Notes under the pieces: model-generated
Databases searched by the model: none
The model's input: the letters and a program-made list of their open reading frames with translations, nothing else
What the model was told of the DNA's origin: nothing
Assembly: GCF_013408665.1 (NCBI RefSeq)
Contig: NZ_JACCCL010000001.1
Coordinates: 945,136 to 1,009,135, forward strand
Length of the DNA stretch: 64,000 nucleotides
Reading direction: 5' to 3'
Origin: Sporosarcina sp. JAI121
GTDB taxonomy: Bacteria > Bacillota > Bacilli > Bacillales_A > Planococcaceae
Made by a program: the position numbers and the translations under genes
In this document: in pieces, positions 1 through 6,771 of the stretch
Position numbering within the stretch: the first letter of the stretch is position 1
Layout: every line of letters begins with the position of its first letter

Positions 1-165
1 GATCAACAACTTGGCGGCATTATCATGAAAATAATTCAGGAACTTGTTTATGTCGGTGTTCTGGGTAGCATTTTCATTAAATGGTATAAAGAAGAGCAGG
101 AAAATGCGGACGAAATTACTGCGAAAGCACTTCTCGAACGTCAAAGATTGACGATGCATGGGTAG
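1..165 (+). CDS. ctaG: Cytochrome c oxidase assembly factor CtaG, C-terminal fragment
   Basis: The window opens inside this gene, and only the last 54 codons are visible, ending at TAG. The fragment starts DQQLGGIIMKIIQE, continues with a hydrophobic segment and ends in a charged tail. The DQQLGG...MK pattern is typical of the end of caa3-type CtaG, a multi-pass membrane protein needed for cytochrome caa3 oxidase assembly. In B. subtilis ctaG directly precedes the ylb genes, as it does here. A strong hairpin terminator follows. The identification rests on a short fragment plus synteny. Confidence 0.72.
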   Translation, partial: DQQLGGIIMKIIQELVYVGVLGSIFIKWYKEEQENADEITAKALLERQRLTMHG

Positions 166-191
166 TTAACTACGTAGGGGTCTTTTTCGTG

Positions 192-243
192 AAATGGCTT
201 ATTTCATCTTTACAATTTGTAAAGGTGAGGATAAGCCATTTTT
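192..243 (+). terminator. Rho-independent terminator after ctaG
   Basis: AAATGGCTTAT pairs perfectly with ATAAGCCATTT and is followed by T residues. A second inner stem (CTTTACA/TGTAAAG) lies in the loop. It follows the ctaG stop by about 27 nt. Confidence 0.85.
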
Positions 244-292
244 AATGTATTTCTATATAAATTGAAATAAAGAATCCCTTCAAATCCGTTTC

Positions 293-329
293 GGCGCTTT
301 GTGGATGCCTCCTCCGATAAGCGAGGGCA
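293..329 (-). repeat. Dispersed repeat, inverted partial copy
   Basis: Read on the minus strand this contains GCTTATCG, then GAGGCATCCACAAAGCGCC. It closely matches the repeat at about 61345-61375 (GCTTATCG...GAGGCATCCACAAGCGCC). It is one of four related copies in the window and lies in the gene-free stretch after ctaG. Confidence 0.6.
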
Positions 330-331
330 CT

Positions 332-636
332 GAAAAAGTCCGGATTCCTTCAATCCCGTTGATTTCCGTTTCGAGCGGACGCTTTCCGCGGGCACGGCTT
401 CAGCCAATCGAACAGCGATGGGTTCGATTTGCCTTAATTTCTGCGTTCTTGGCAGAAATTAAGGCATCCTTCCCTCGTGTTCCCAACGCTAACGCTTTTG
501 GTCGCAAAAGCCGTTCTGCGGAGTCTTCAGCTAAGGAAGAGTGTACTTTCTCTTCCTATCTTTGCCTTCTGTTCCCGCCGGAGTCGAGCGCTTCCACTAC
601 AATCAACTAGTTCTTACTATAAACAAGAACTTTTTC
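332..636. repeat. Non-coding element bounded by nested inverted repeats
   Basis: GAAAAAGT at 332 is the reverse complement of ACTTTTTC at 629, and GTTGATT at 358 is the reverse complement of AATCAAC at 601. Inside are a perfect 14-bp hairpin (431-465) and GC-rich blocks such as GACGCTTTCCGCGGGC. ORFs across it have no recognisable protein features. It looks like an intergenic repeat or a small non-autonomous (MITE-like) element. The family is not identified, and whether it recurs in the genome cannot be told from one window. Confidence 0.5.
431..465. repeat. Perfect 14-bp inverted repeat
   Basis: GCCTTAATTTCTGC, a 7-nt loop, then GCAGAAATTAAGGC. The stem is perfect and no T-tract follows, so it is not a simple terminator. 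It forms the centre of the element spanning 332-636. Confidence 0.8.
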
Positions 637-656
637 AATGGCTTGGCTTAGGGCGG

Positions 657-721
657 GAGGCATCCCCGAGCGCCGAAGCGTGTATTAACGGAAGCTCCTT
701 ATCCCGCTCCGTAGAATAGTG
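657..721 (+). repeat. Dispersed repeat copy (GAGGCATCC/GCGTGTAT type)
   Basis: It carries GAGGCATCC, AGCGCC, AAGCGTGTAT, a variable stretch, TTATCCC and AATAGTG in order. The same landmarks occur in the same order at 764-814 and at 61358-61420. It is not translated in any convincing frame. Confidence 0.6.
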
Positions 722-763
722 AACATGAACATTCCCAGTGCCTCCAACATACCTACGAAGTAA

Positions 764-814
764 CAGCGCCATAGCGTGTATTATAGGTAATCCTTATTCC
801 ACTCTATAATAGTG
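764..814 (+). repeat. Dispersed repeat copy, 5'-truncated
   Basis: AGCGCC-ATAGCGTGTATTA followed by TCCTTATTCCACTCTATAATAGTG matches the downstream two thirds of the copy at 657-721. The GAGGCATCC head is missing or degenerate. The rest of 815-948 holds a 7-bp inverted repeat (GGTGTCA/TGGACACC region, about 870-891) and nothing else recognisable. Confidence 0.5.
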
Positions 815-948
815 GATTTTTTCAGTAGCCTCCGATATCCCTGGGAAGAACTAGAGCAGGCGCACTTCGGTGTCAGTAACTGGACACCGGGTAGCCCAAG
901 CCACGTCGGCATTATTCATATGTTCAATATAAATAGATTTTCACATGT

Positions 949-987
949 AAAAAACACGCAATCATATACAGTGACTGCGTGTTTTTT
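949..987 (-). terminator. Terminator downstream of the YtvI-like gene (bidirectional)
   Basis: AAAAAACACGCA pairs perfectly with TGCGTGTTTTTT across a 15-nt loop, giving an A-tract on one side and a T-tract on the other. It sits 13 nt beyond the stop of the minus-strand permease gene. Confidence 0.85.
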
Positions 988-999
988 ATTTGCGCCTTT

Positions 1000-2064
1000 T
1001 CAAATCCTGAAATTCATTTTGATAAATCCGGCTTCACGGGCTGTTGTAAACAATATGACGGCTAATGGGCCGATAAAAAATCCGAGGAAGCCGAAAAGCT
1101 TCAATCCAATGAACATTGCTATCAGTGTCGGGAGCGGTGATAACCCGATTTGTGACCCCATCACCTTTGGTTCGACAGTTCGTCTTATGACGAGCAGGAC
1201 AGCTGCTAAAATAGCCAATTGTGTCCCGGTTGCAACATCGCCGCTTATGAATAAATACAGTGACCAAGGTGCAAGAATGATGATTGAACCAAGAATCGGG
1301 ATGACATCGATTATCCAAATAACAAGCGACATGACGACGGCGTATTTCGGAATTATCAGCAGAAGACCGACGAAAGTGACTGCTAGAATGATAAGACTGA
1401 CAAGCAGTTGTGCTTTCAAGAATCCGAAAATGACGGAATTCAGACGCGTAATCATAAACCGAACTTTTTCCGCCGTTGCCGTTGTTAAGTGCCTGAATAA
1501 CAGTCTTTTCAATTCAGGAAGTTCAAGCATAAAGAGGAACAAAGCAATGATGAAGACGATAAAACTGACAAGGAAATTTGGGATATCTGTCATAAGTACC
1601 ATGATTTTTTCGTAACTGAGTAAATTAAGAATCGATTCCCTTATCGTTTCGAACCCATTCTTGAATTCTTTTTGAATCGCTTTTACAACATCATCTGGCA
1701 TTCCGGAGGTATATTGAAACAATTTACTTTGCGCATCAATCCATACACCAGATAGCGAATTGAAATAGTCGGGAGCTGCCTTAGTGAAGTCAATAATTTT
1801 ACCAATCAATCGAGTGACTGTAAAATAGAGAAGGAATGTAATAAATGCTAGGATAAACATGAACACTGAGATGACGGATAGCTTGCGATTCCATTTGAAT
1901 TTATTTTCAGTGAGTCTAACTAAGGGGTCAATTATCAAAGCGGTTAGAAGGGCTGAAATGATTGGTAATGATACCGGCAATATGAAAATAAGAATCAAGA
2001 TGATGAAGATTACACTTAGTGTTATGATGAGATTACGTTTCGTAAGCCATTTTGACAAGATCAT
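1000..2064 (-). CDS. YtvI/PerM-type AI-2E family transporter-like membrane protein
   Basis: The 354-residue polytopic membrane protein starts with a basic stretch and a long hydrophobic segment, then a soluble middle part, then several C-terminal membrane spans. The C-terminal PLPTLIAMFIGLKLFGFLG block and the preceding charged TVEPKVMG motif are typical of the AI-2E transporter/PerM family, which includes the sporulation membrane protein YtvI. Length matches the family (about 350). It is a single-gene unit with its own terminator, transcribed against ctaG. The substrate is unknown; the family name does not establish autoinducer transport. The start ATG is preceded by a GGAGGAAT ribosome site. 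Confidence 0.82.
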   Translation of the reverse strand: MILSKWLTKRNLIITLSVIFIILILIFILPVSLPIISALLTALIIDPLVRLTENKFKWNRKLSVISVFMFILAFITFLLYFTVTRLIGKIIDFTKAAPDYFNSLSGVWIDAQSKLFQYTSGMPDDVVKAIQKEFKNGFETIRESILNLLSYEKIMVLMTDIPNFLVSFIVFIIALFLFMLELPELKRLLFRHLTTATAEKVRFMITRLNSVIFGFLKAQLLVSLIILAVTFVGLLLIIPKYAVVMSLVIWIIDVIPILGSIIILAPWSLYLFISGDVATGTQLAILAAVLLVIRRTVEPKVMGSQIGLSPLPTLIAMFIGLKLFGFLGFFIGPLAVILFTTAREAGFIKMNFRI

Positions 2065-2156
2065 TCCTCCAGGGTATTCGCTATTTCAATTATAACCAAA
2101 ATTTAGATGATTGAATAGTAAAGGAGAAGGAAGTTGGTCGATTTTCAGGCTGACAA

Positions 2157-2195
2157 TAAAAAAGACCGGAGAACAGTTAGTCCTCCAGTCTTCAA
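2157..2195 (-). terminator. Terminator after yugN-like gene
   Basis: On the minus strand AAGACTGGAGG, a 10-nt loop and CTCCGGTCTTTTTT form an imperfect but strong hairpin ending in a T-run, a few bases beyond the gene stop. Confidence 0.75.
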
Positions 2196-2202
2196 AATAA
2201 AA

Positions 2203-2568
2203 TTATTTCTTCAGGTTATAAGGTTCAAGTGCTGCGCTTACTGCTTTCAGCGTTGCGACACAGTCTTTGACAAGACTTTCAGGGAAATGTTCCCCTTCGC
2301 CGTACTCGACGCCGTGTGGATAATAATGTTTGCCCACGACAGGCTTTTTAAGAATCATGGTCGCATTGCGTGTATCGACATCACCATCGGTTGTGTAACT
2401 GAATACGCGCAAATAATATGTACCTTCTTTGAGTGTATATTTCTTATCAAATGTAGCTCGTTCATAGTCCCACTGACCTGCACGGACAAGGTCGTGTTTT
2501 AACATGATTTCGTCGAGTATCGATAAGTCGGCAACAATGTTTTCAATACCTGTATCTTCAATATACAT
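2203..2568 (-). CDS. YugN-like family protein
   Basis: A 121-residue soluble protein. The N-terminal MYIEDTGIE, the LVRAGQWDYERATFD segment and the HYYPHGVEYGE segment fit the YugN-like family of small conserved Bacillaceae proteins of unknown function. There is no signal peptide or membrane span. An AGGAGGA ribosome site lies upstream of the ATG. The gene has its own terminator and is divergent from ylbC across about 235 bp holding both promoters. No biochemical role is established. Confidence 0.75.
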   Translation of the reverse strand: MYIEDTGIENIVADLSILDEIMLKHDLVRAGQWDYERATFDKKYTLKEGTYYLRVFSYTTDGDVDTRNATMILKKPVVGKHYYPHGVEYGEGEHFPESLVKDCVATLKAVSAALEPYNLKK

Positions 2569-2803
2569 AGTTTATATCCTCCTTATAAATCGTCCAGCCA
2601 ATTCCCTATACCTATTTATAATAGAACAAAACACCAACAGTTGCAATGACAACATTGTGTCAAGAGGCGCGGGATTTAAAAAATAATGTAAACCTCAACA
2701 TTTTTATCAGATTGACGAAGTATAATGGGGGAAGGACCCCAATCAATAATGATTAGCATGTACTAATTGACTACATTAATTACTTGAGGAGGCGGGTAGA
2801 TAC

Positions 2804-3874
2804 ATGAAAGTAATATGGAGAATAATCTTTCTGCTCGTTATCGTCCTTGTGCTATTTTATATAATAGATGATCGAGTTAAGGAAAATAAACCACTGGAAT
2901 CTCCTGTGAAACATGGGACAGCGATTCCTGTACCCGGAAACGGGGAGGAAATGCCGATGAACCAAGCGGCAAGACCGGAGTCGGGGATCTCTTTGTTTGT
3001 AGGGAAAAGCTTGGATGAATTAATTGATGAAATCGGGAAACCCGACCGCATCGAGCCTTCTGATTATGGCTATGATTGGTGGATTTACAATGGTGACCCA
3101 CAGCTAATGGCGGGAGTGATGGATGGAAAAGTGAATCAGGTCTATACGACGGAATTATCTTCCAATGTAGAGCCTTTTGAAATCGGGCAGGACGTAAAAG
3201 ACATCTACCGGTTTACTATTGTTGAATCGGAGGTGGGTGTACATATCGGGGAAAGCATTTATACGTTTACACTAAACAGCGAAGATGTGAAAAATCGACT
3301 GCTGATTGAATATGAAAATGTCTTTGCGCAGCTTTACATTGATGAGGTGGATGGGGAGTTGGAGGCAATACGTTTCATTGATCCATTCACGCTCGTCCTT
3401 CATCAGCCATACGATATGTCGTACATGGGTGAAATCGTCAGCGCGGAACGGCCCTCTTCAACAAAACAGATGGAAGTAGATCGGGCTATGGAACGTCAAA
3501 TTAGTGAATTAACAAACCTTTACCGAAAAAATCATGGAGTAAATGAAGTATTGAACGATTACGGCCTTTCAGAAGTGGCACGAAAACATAGTAAAGATAT
3601 GGCGCTTGAAAATTATTTTTCCCATGAATCTCCTGTGACCGGTAATCTTGCGGATAGGTTGAAAGAAGAAGAAATCGAGCATCGCAAAGCAAGGGAAAAT
3701 ATCGCTTTTAACTACGTAGATGCAATAGAAGCAGTTCATGGCTGGCTTAATTCGTCCGACCACCGTGAAGTATTGCTTGAAAAGGATGTCACACATCTTG
3801 GCACGGGGGCATATGGCAAGTATTATACACAAGTTCTAGTGCGCTTAGCTGAAGAAGAAAAGAGACAGCAATGA
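2804..3874 (+). CDS. ylbC: CAP-domain protein YlbC
   Basis: The 356-residue protein has an N-terminal membrane anchor (about residues 4-22), a middle region typical of CAP-associated domains (about 60-200) and a C-terminal CAP/SCP domain (about 230-350). CAP hallmarks include LTNLYRKNHG, the VARKHSKDMA helix, YFSHESP and the RENIAF and HGWLNSSDHR segments. It is probably a surface or secreted protein of unknown activity, some relatives being calcium-dependent or nuclease-like. The ATG follows a GAGGAGGCGGG ribosome site. It matches ylbC in both domain order and its place after ctaG. A perfect 10-bp hairpin (AGACAGCAAT/ATTGCTGTCT, 3863-3889) overlaps its stop. Confidence 0.88.
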   Translation: MKVIWRIIFLLVIVLVLFYIIDDRVKENKPLESPVKHGTAIPVPGNGEEMPMNQAARPESGISLFVGKSLDELIDEIGKPDRIEPSDYGYDWWIYNGDPQLMAGVMDGKVNQVYTTELSSNVEPFEIGQDVKDIYRFTIVESEVGVHIGESIYTFTLNSEDVKNRLLIEYENVFAQLYIDEVDGELEAIRFIDPFTLVLHQPYDMSYMGEIVSAERPSSTKQMEVDRAMERQISELTNLYRKNHGVNEVLNDYGLSEVARKHSKDMALENYFSHESPVTGNLADRLKEEEIEHRKARENIAFNYVDAIEAVHGWLNSSDHREVLLEKDVTHLGTGAYGKYYTQVLVRLAEEEKRQQ

Positions 3875-3887
3875 ATGACATTGCTGT

Positions 3888-4619
3888 CTAAGGTGTTACC
3901 CATGTTCCCGTCTCTGTCCCGGCGATACCTCTGATGTAAAGGGGTGTCGCCGTTTTTAGGGCATGGAGCGCTGCACGTTTCTGAATGATCGGTCTATCGC
4001 AATCCAACAAAGGAATAAATTCTTTCAACTTCAGCACGTCATGTTTGCGTGGATTCTCGACCTCGCGCGGATCGTGGGTCATTACACCGGGGACATCTTT
4101 GAAAAACTCGGCATGGGAGGCGTGGAGTGCACCTGCGAGAGCGATAGCAGACAGATCGCTGCCCCCTCTCCCGAGTGTCATGACCTGACCATTTTCCGCT
4201 ACACCTTGAAAGCCCGGAATGATTACACAGTGGGTCCTTTCAAGGCTTTTTATTATTGACGAAGTATCGATGCGTGTAATTGTTCCATCGCCAAAATCAC
4301 CTGCAGTCATTATGCCGGCTTGAGCGCCATGGAGGACAGTGTTTACGATGCCTGCCCGTTCTAACTCGGCGGATAACACTGCTGCTGCTATGAGTTCGCC
4401 GCAAGACGCCGCAAGATCGCTTGCTGCAGTCGAAGAGGAAAAAGCGTCTGTCAGCTGAAGGAGGCTGTCCGTCGAGTAAGGGTCACCATAACGCCCAATT
4501 GCGGAGACGACAACGACGACGTCCCCAAACTCTTTTAAACCATTTTTTATATGGTTGATGCAATTCAATCTCATTGCCTGGTCTTTCACTGCAACACCAC
4601 CGAATTTCTGGATGATCAT
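3888..4619 (-). CDS. Aspartate kinase catalytic domain protein lacking ACT domains
   Basis: The 243-residue protein comprises only an amino-acid-kinase (aspartokinase) fold. It has the N-terminal KFGG nucleotide motif, an ASCGELIAA segment and the TLGRGGSD motif near residue 150, and it ends after the IIQKRAALHALK region. Ordinary aspartokinases run 400-460 residues with two C-terminal ACT domains that sense lysine or threonine; these are absent, and the gene ends in a normal stop, so a feedback-insensitive enzyme is likely. Aspartate phosphorylation is the first step to lysine, DAP and dipicolinate. ATG at 4619 is preferred over an upstream TTG because GGGAG lies 5 nt before it. It is divergent from a DAP-type MurE paralog. 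Substrate assignment is from homology. Confidence 0.8.
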   Translation of the reverse strand: MIIQKFGGVAVKDQAMRLNCINHIKNGLKEFGDVVVVVSAIGRYGDPYSTDSLLQLTDAFSSSTAASDLAASCGELIAAAVLSAELERAGIVNTVLHGAQAGIMTAGDFGDGTITRIDTSSIIKSLERTHCVIIPGFQGVAENGQVMTLGRGGSDLSAIALAGALHASHAEFFKDVPGVMTHDPREVENPRKHDVLKLKEFIPLLDCDRPIIQKRAALHALKTATPLYIRGIAGTETGTWVTP

Positions 4620-4661
4620 AAAGGCTCCCAACTTTCTTCGTGACGTTCATTGAGTTCTTTT

Positions 4662-4677
4662 CATACGATAAAGTATG
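4662..4677. promoter_or_regulatory. Palindromic pair of sporulation-sigma-like -10 boxes (putative)
   Basis: CATAC-GATAAA-GTATG is an inverted repeat between two divergent genes. The plus strand reads CATACGATA and the minus strand CATACTTTA. Both fit CATAnnnTA, the sigma-K -10 pattern, and CATACGAT matches the sigma-E -10 CATACAAT at 7 of 8 positions. The -35 matches are weak: an AC 17 nt upstream on plus, and GAATATATT at rather short spacing on minus. Assignment is inference. Confidence 0.35.
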
Positions 4678-4730
4678 TTCGCTCTCAATATATTCGTTTT
4701 CGCAGAAAAATGTTCGGGAAGGAGAGAGTG

Positions 4731-6170
4731 GTGCTGTATTTAACGGAACTAATAAAAAACTGGCCCTGTACAGTCAGTGGTGGGGAACTCAGAACTGTCG
4801 TCACGGGAATAACTGAAAATTCTTCACGGGTGAAAAGCGGCTACATTTTTGTAGCGAGGCGGGGCGGTCACTACGACGGAGCGTTATATATCAAAAAAGC
4901 GATTGAACAAGGCGCTGCAGCTATCGTTATTGATCGAACAGATGTAATCGGAATTCCAGCGGGTGTTGTTGTCATCATCGTTCCGGATTGTAGAGTTTTT
5001 CTGTCACATGCGAGTGCGCGGTTGGCGGGCAATCCGGCAGAACGGTTGAAAGTGATAGCAGTGACCGGAACGAATGGAAAGACTACGGTCACTCACTTCA
5101 TCGGCCAGTTATTGAAGGAACTTGGAAAAAAGGCGGCTGTCATCGGTACAACAGGTATTTTTATTGACGGAGTAAAAATTGACTATGATGGTCCGCAAAT
5201 GACAACTTTGCCTGCGGAATATCTTCATTCGTTATTACAAAGATGTGAAAATGAAAAAGTCACTCATATAGTCCTTGAAGCTTCTTCGCTTGGACTGTCT
5301 ACGAACCGCTTGGATCATTGTGCAATCGACATCGGCATCTTGTTGAATATTGGGACTGATCATTATGAAGAGCATGGCGGCAAGACTTGTTATGTCAATG
5401 CGAAAAAGCGTTTATTCGGGATGGTGAAAACGGCCATCGTCAACAAAGATGACGGAGAATGTGTAGAAATGGCTAAAAGCGCACCTGTGCCGGTTGTTTA
5501 TTTTGGGACTGATCCAGCTGCGGATATACAGGTGCCGTACTTGCAGATGAACCCCATGATTCCGGGGCATTATAATCGATTGAATGCATTAGCGGCAATC
5601 AGTGCACTTTTAATCCTCGGGTACACGGTTGACGAGGTTGTGCCACGCTGTGGAGTACTGCAACTTCCCGAAGGCCGCTTGCAACGATTAGAGCGGGATG
5701 GTATACAGGTATATGTCGATTATGCACATACACCTGATGCGTTGGAAGCGGTTTTGAGGACATTGGCAAATTCGTGTTATGGGAAACTGATTACGGTATT
5801 TGGATGTGGCGGTCAGCGAGACAAAGGGAAAAGGGCCGAGATGGGAGAGCTCGCGGTCCTTTATTCATCCAGTGTCATCGTCACTTCGGATAATCCGAGA
5901 AATGAAGATCCTGATGCGATTGTAAGGGACATCATGGAAGGTTTTGGAGGGGATTGTTCGGCTATCGAAGCGGTGCTTGACCGGAAATATGCAATTAGAA
6001 AAGCTGTTTTCTGCGCGGCTCCGGGAGACGTCGTCCTGATAGCGGGAAAAGGACATGAGAAAACGCAGCACACTGCGGATGGTCTGATTCCTTTTTCGGA
6101 TATTGAAGAAGCGGGGAAAGCCCTTTCTGAAAAAACCTTTCTGGATATCAGGGGAATTAATAGTGAATAA
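4731..6170 (+). CDS. MurE-family UDP-MurNAc-tripeptide ligase paralog, DAP-type signature
   Basis: About 479 residues, a Mur ligase with all three domains. Seen: an N-terminal UDP-sugar domain with SSRVKSGYIFVA, the ATP P-loop TGTNGKTT (about 113-119), YVDYAHTPDALE, GCGGQRDKGKR, DNPRNEDP (387 on) and AGKGHE. DNPR is the signature of meso-DAP-adding MurE; lysine-adding enzymes differ there. Divergent points: SSL replaces the usual SSH (residue 187) and GGQRDKGKR replaces GGDRDKGKR. GTG at 4731 (or 4728) behind GGAAGGAGAG is chosen over an upstream TTG with no ribosome site. It lies outside the dcw cluster, which lacks murE, and is divergent from an aspartate kinase. A sporulation-specific cortex-precursor role is inference. 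Confidence 0.78.
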   Translation: MLYLTELIKNWPCTVSGGELRTVVTGITENSSRVKSGYIFVARRGGHYDGALYIKKAIEQGAAAIVIDRTDVIGIPAGVVVIIVPDCRVFLSHASARLAGNPAERLKVIAVTGTNGKTTVTHFIGQLLKELGKKAAVIGTTGIFIDGVKIDYDGPQMTTLPAEYLHSLLQRCENEKVTHIVLEASSLGLSTNRLDHCAIDIGILLNIGTDHYEEHGGKTCYVNAKKRLFGMVKTAIVNKDDGECVEMAKSAPVPVVYFGTDPAADIQVPYLQMNPMIPGHYNRLNALAAISALLILGYTVDEVVPRCGVLQLPEGRLQRLERDGIQVYVDYAHTPDALEAVLRTLANSCYGKLITVFGCGGQRDKGKRAEMGELAVLYSSSVIVTSDNPRNEDPDAIVRDIMEGFGGDCSAIEAVLDRKYAIRKAVFCAAPGDVVLIAGKGHEKTQHTADGLIPFSDIEEAGKALSEKTFLDIRGINSE

Positions 6171-6227
6171 GTGCATCTAACCCCTTTTTTCTGGTATGAT
6201 ATGTTTGGATTGGAGGGGATCATTCAC

Positions 6228-6668
6228 ATGATGACAGACGAATGGATCACCATCATTGAACATGCTGAAGAACTGACTGAAATGCTGCTTTCTTCGGAGG
6301 CGGTGGCTGATTACCGCAAAGCCTACAATGATGTCTATTCGGACACCGAACTTGTGAAGGAAATTCAAGAGTTCACGTCCATGAAAGAAAGATATGAAGA
6401 AGTCCAACGATTCGGAAGATATCATCCGGATTATAATATAGTAATGAAAAGTATCCGTGTACAAAAACGTGCGCTGGATATGAACGAACGGGTTGCGGAG
6501 CTTCGATTGACCGAGAACGATGTTCAATATATATTGGACGAAATCGGCTCCATCATTGCAAAGTCCGTTTCAGACGAAGTGAAAGTTCCGGCCGGCAGCG
6601 CATTCTTTTCTGACTCTTCTTGTGGAGGAAGCTGTGGAACCGGGGGAGGTTGTTCCTGCTCGGCGTAA
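6228..6668 (+). CDS. ylbF: YlbF/RicF regulatory protein of the RicAFT complex
   Basis: About 146 residues, mostly helical, with a cysteine-rich C-terminus (CGGSCGTGGGCSCS). YlbF (RicF) acts with YmcA and YaaT. This complex carries iron-sulfur clusters and promotes mRNA maturation by RNase Y, affecting sporulation, competence and biofilm formation. The Cys cluster fits that role. ATG at 6228 or 6231 is used because TGGAGGGG lies upstream; an in-frame extension to 6171 has no ribosome site. It directly follows the MurE paralog and ends at a strong terminator shared with the convergent gene. Confidence 0.88.
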   Translation: MMTDEWITIIEHAEELTEMLLSSEAVADYRKAYNDVYSDTELVKEIQEFTSMKERYEEVQRFGRYHPDYNIVMKSIRVQKRALDMNERVAELRLTENDVQYILDEIGSIIAKSVSDEVKVPAGSAFFSDSSCGGSCGTGGGCSCSA

Positions 6669-6717
6669 GTCGAACAACGCTTGGAAACATCATAGGGAAT
6701 CACTTGTCTTCGAAAAG

Positions 6718-6765
6718 AAAAAGGTTGCATGCACGTCGGATTCCCGGCGTACATGCAACCTTTTT
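6718..6765. terminator. Bidirectional terminator between ylbF and the GDPD gene
   Basis: AAAAAGGTTGCATG pairs perfectly with CATGCAACCTTTTT across a 20-nt loop. A-tract and T-tract flank the stem on opposite sides, so it can end transcription from both converging genes. Confidence 0.9.
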
Positions 6766-6771
6766 CTATTC

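Noticed and set aside
299..719. ORFs of 80-103 codons in the repeat region after ctaG
   Set aside because: They run through palindromic repeats, lack ribosome sites and resemble no protein; treated as non-coding.
812..1615. Long plus-strand ORF (267 codons) opposite the YtvI-like gene
   Set aside because: It is the complement of a clear multi-span membrane protein gene, has no ribosome site and no family motif.
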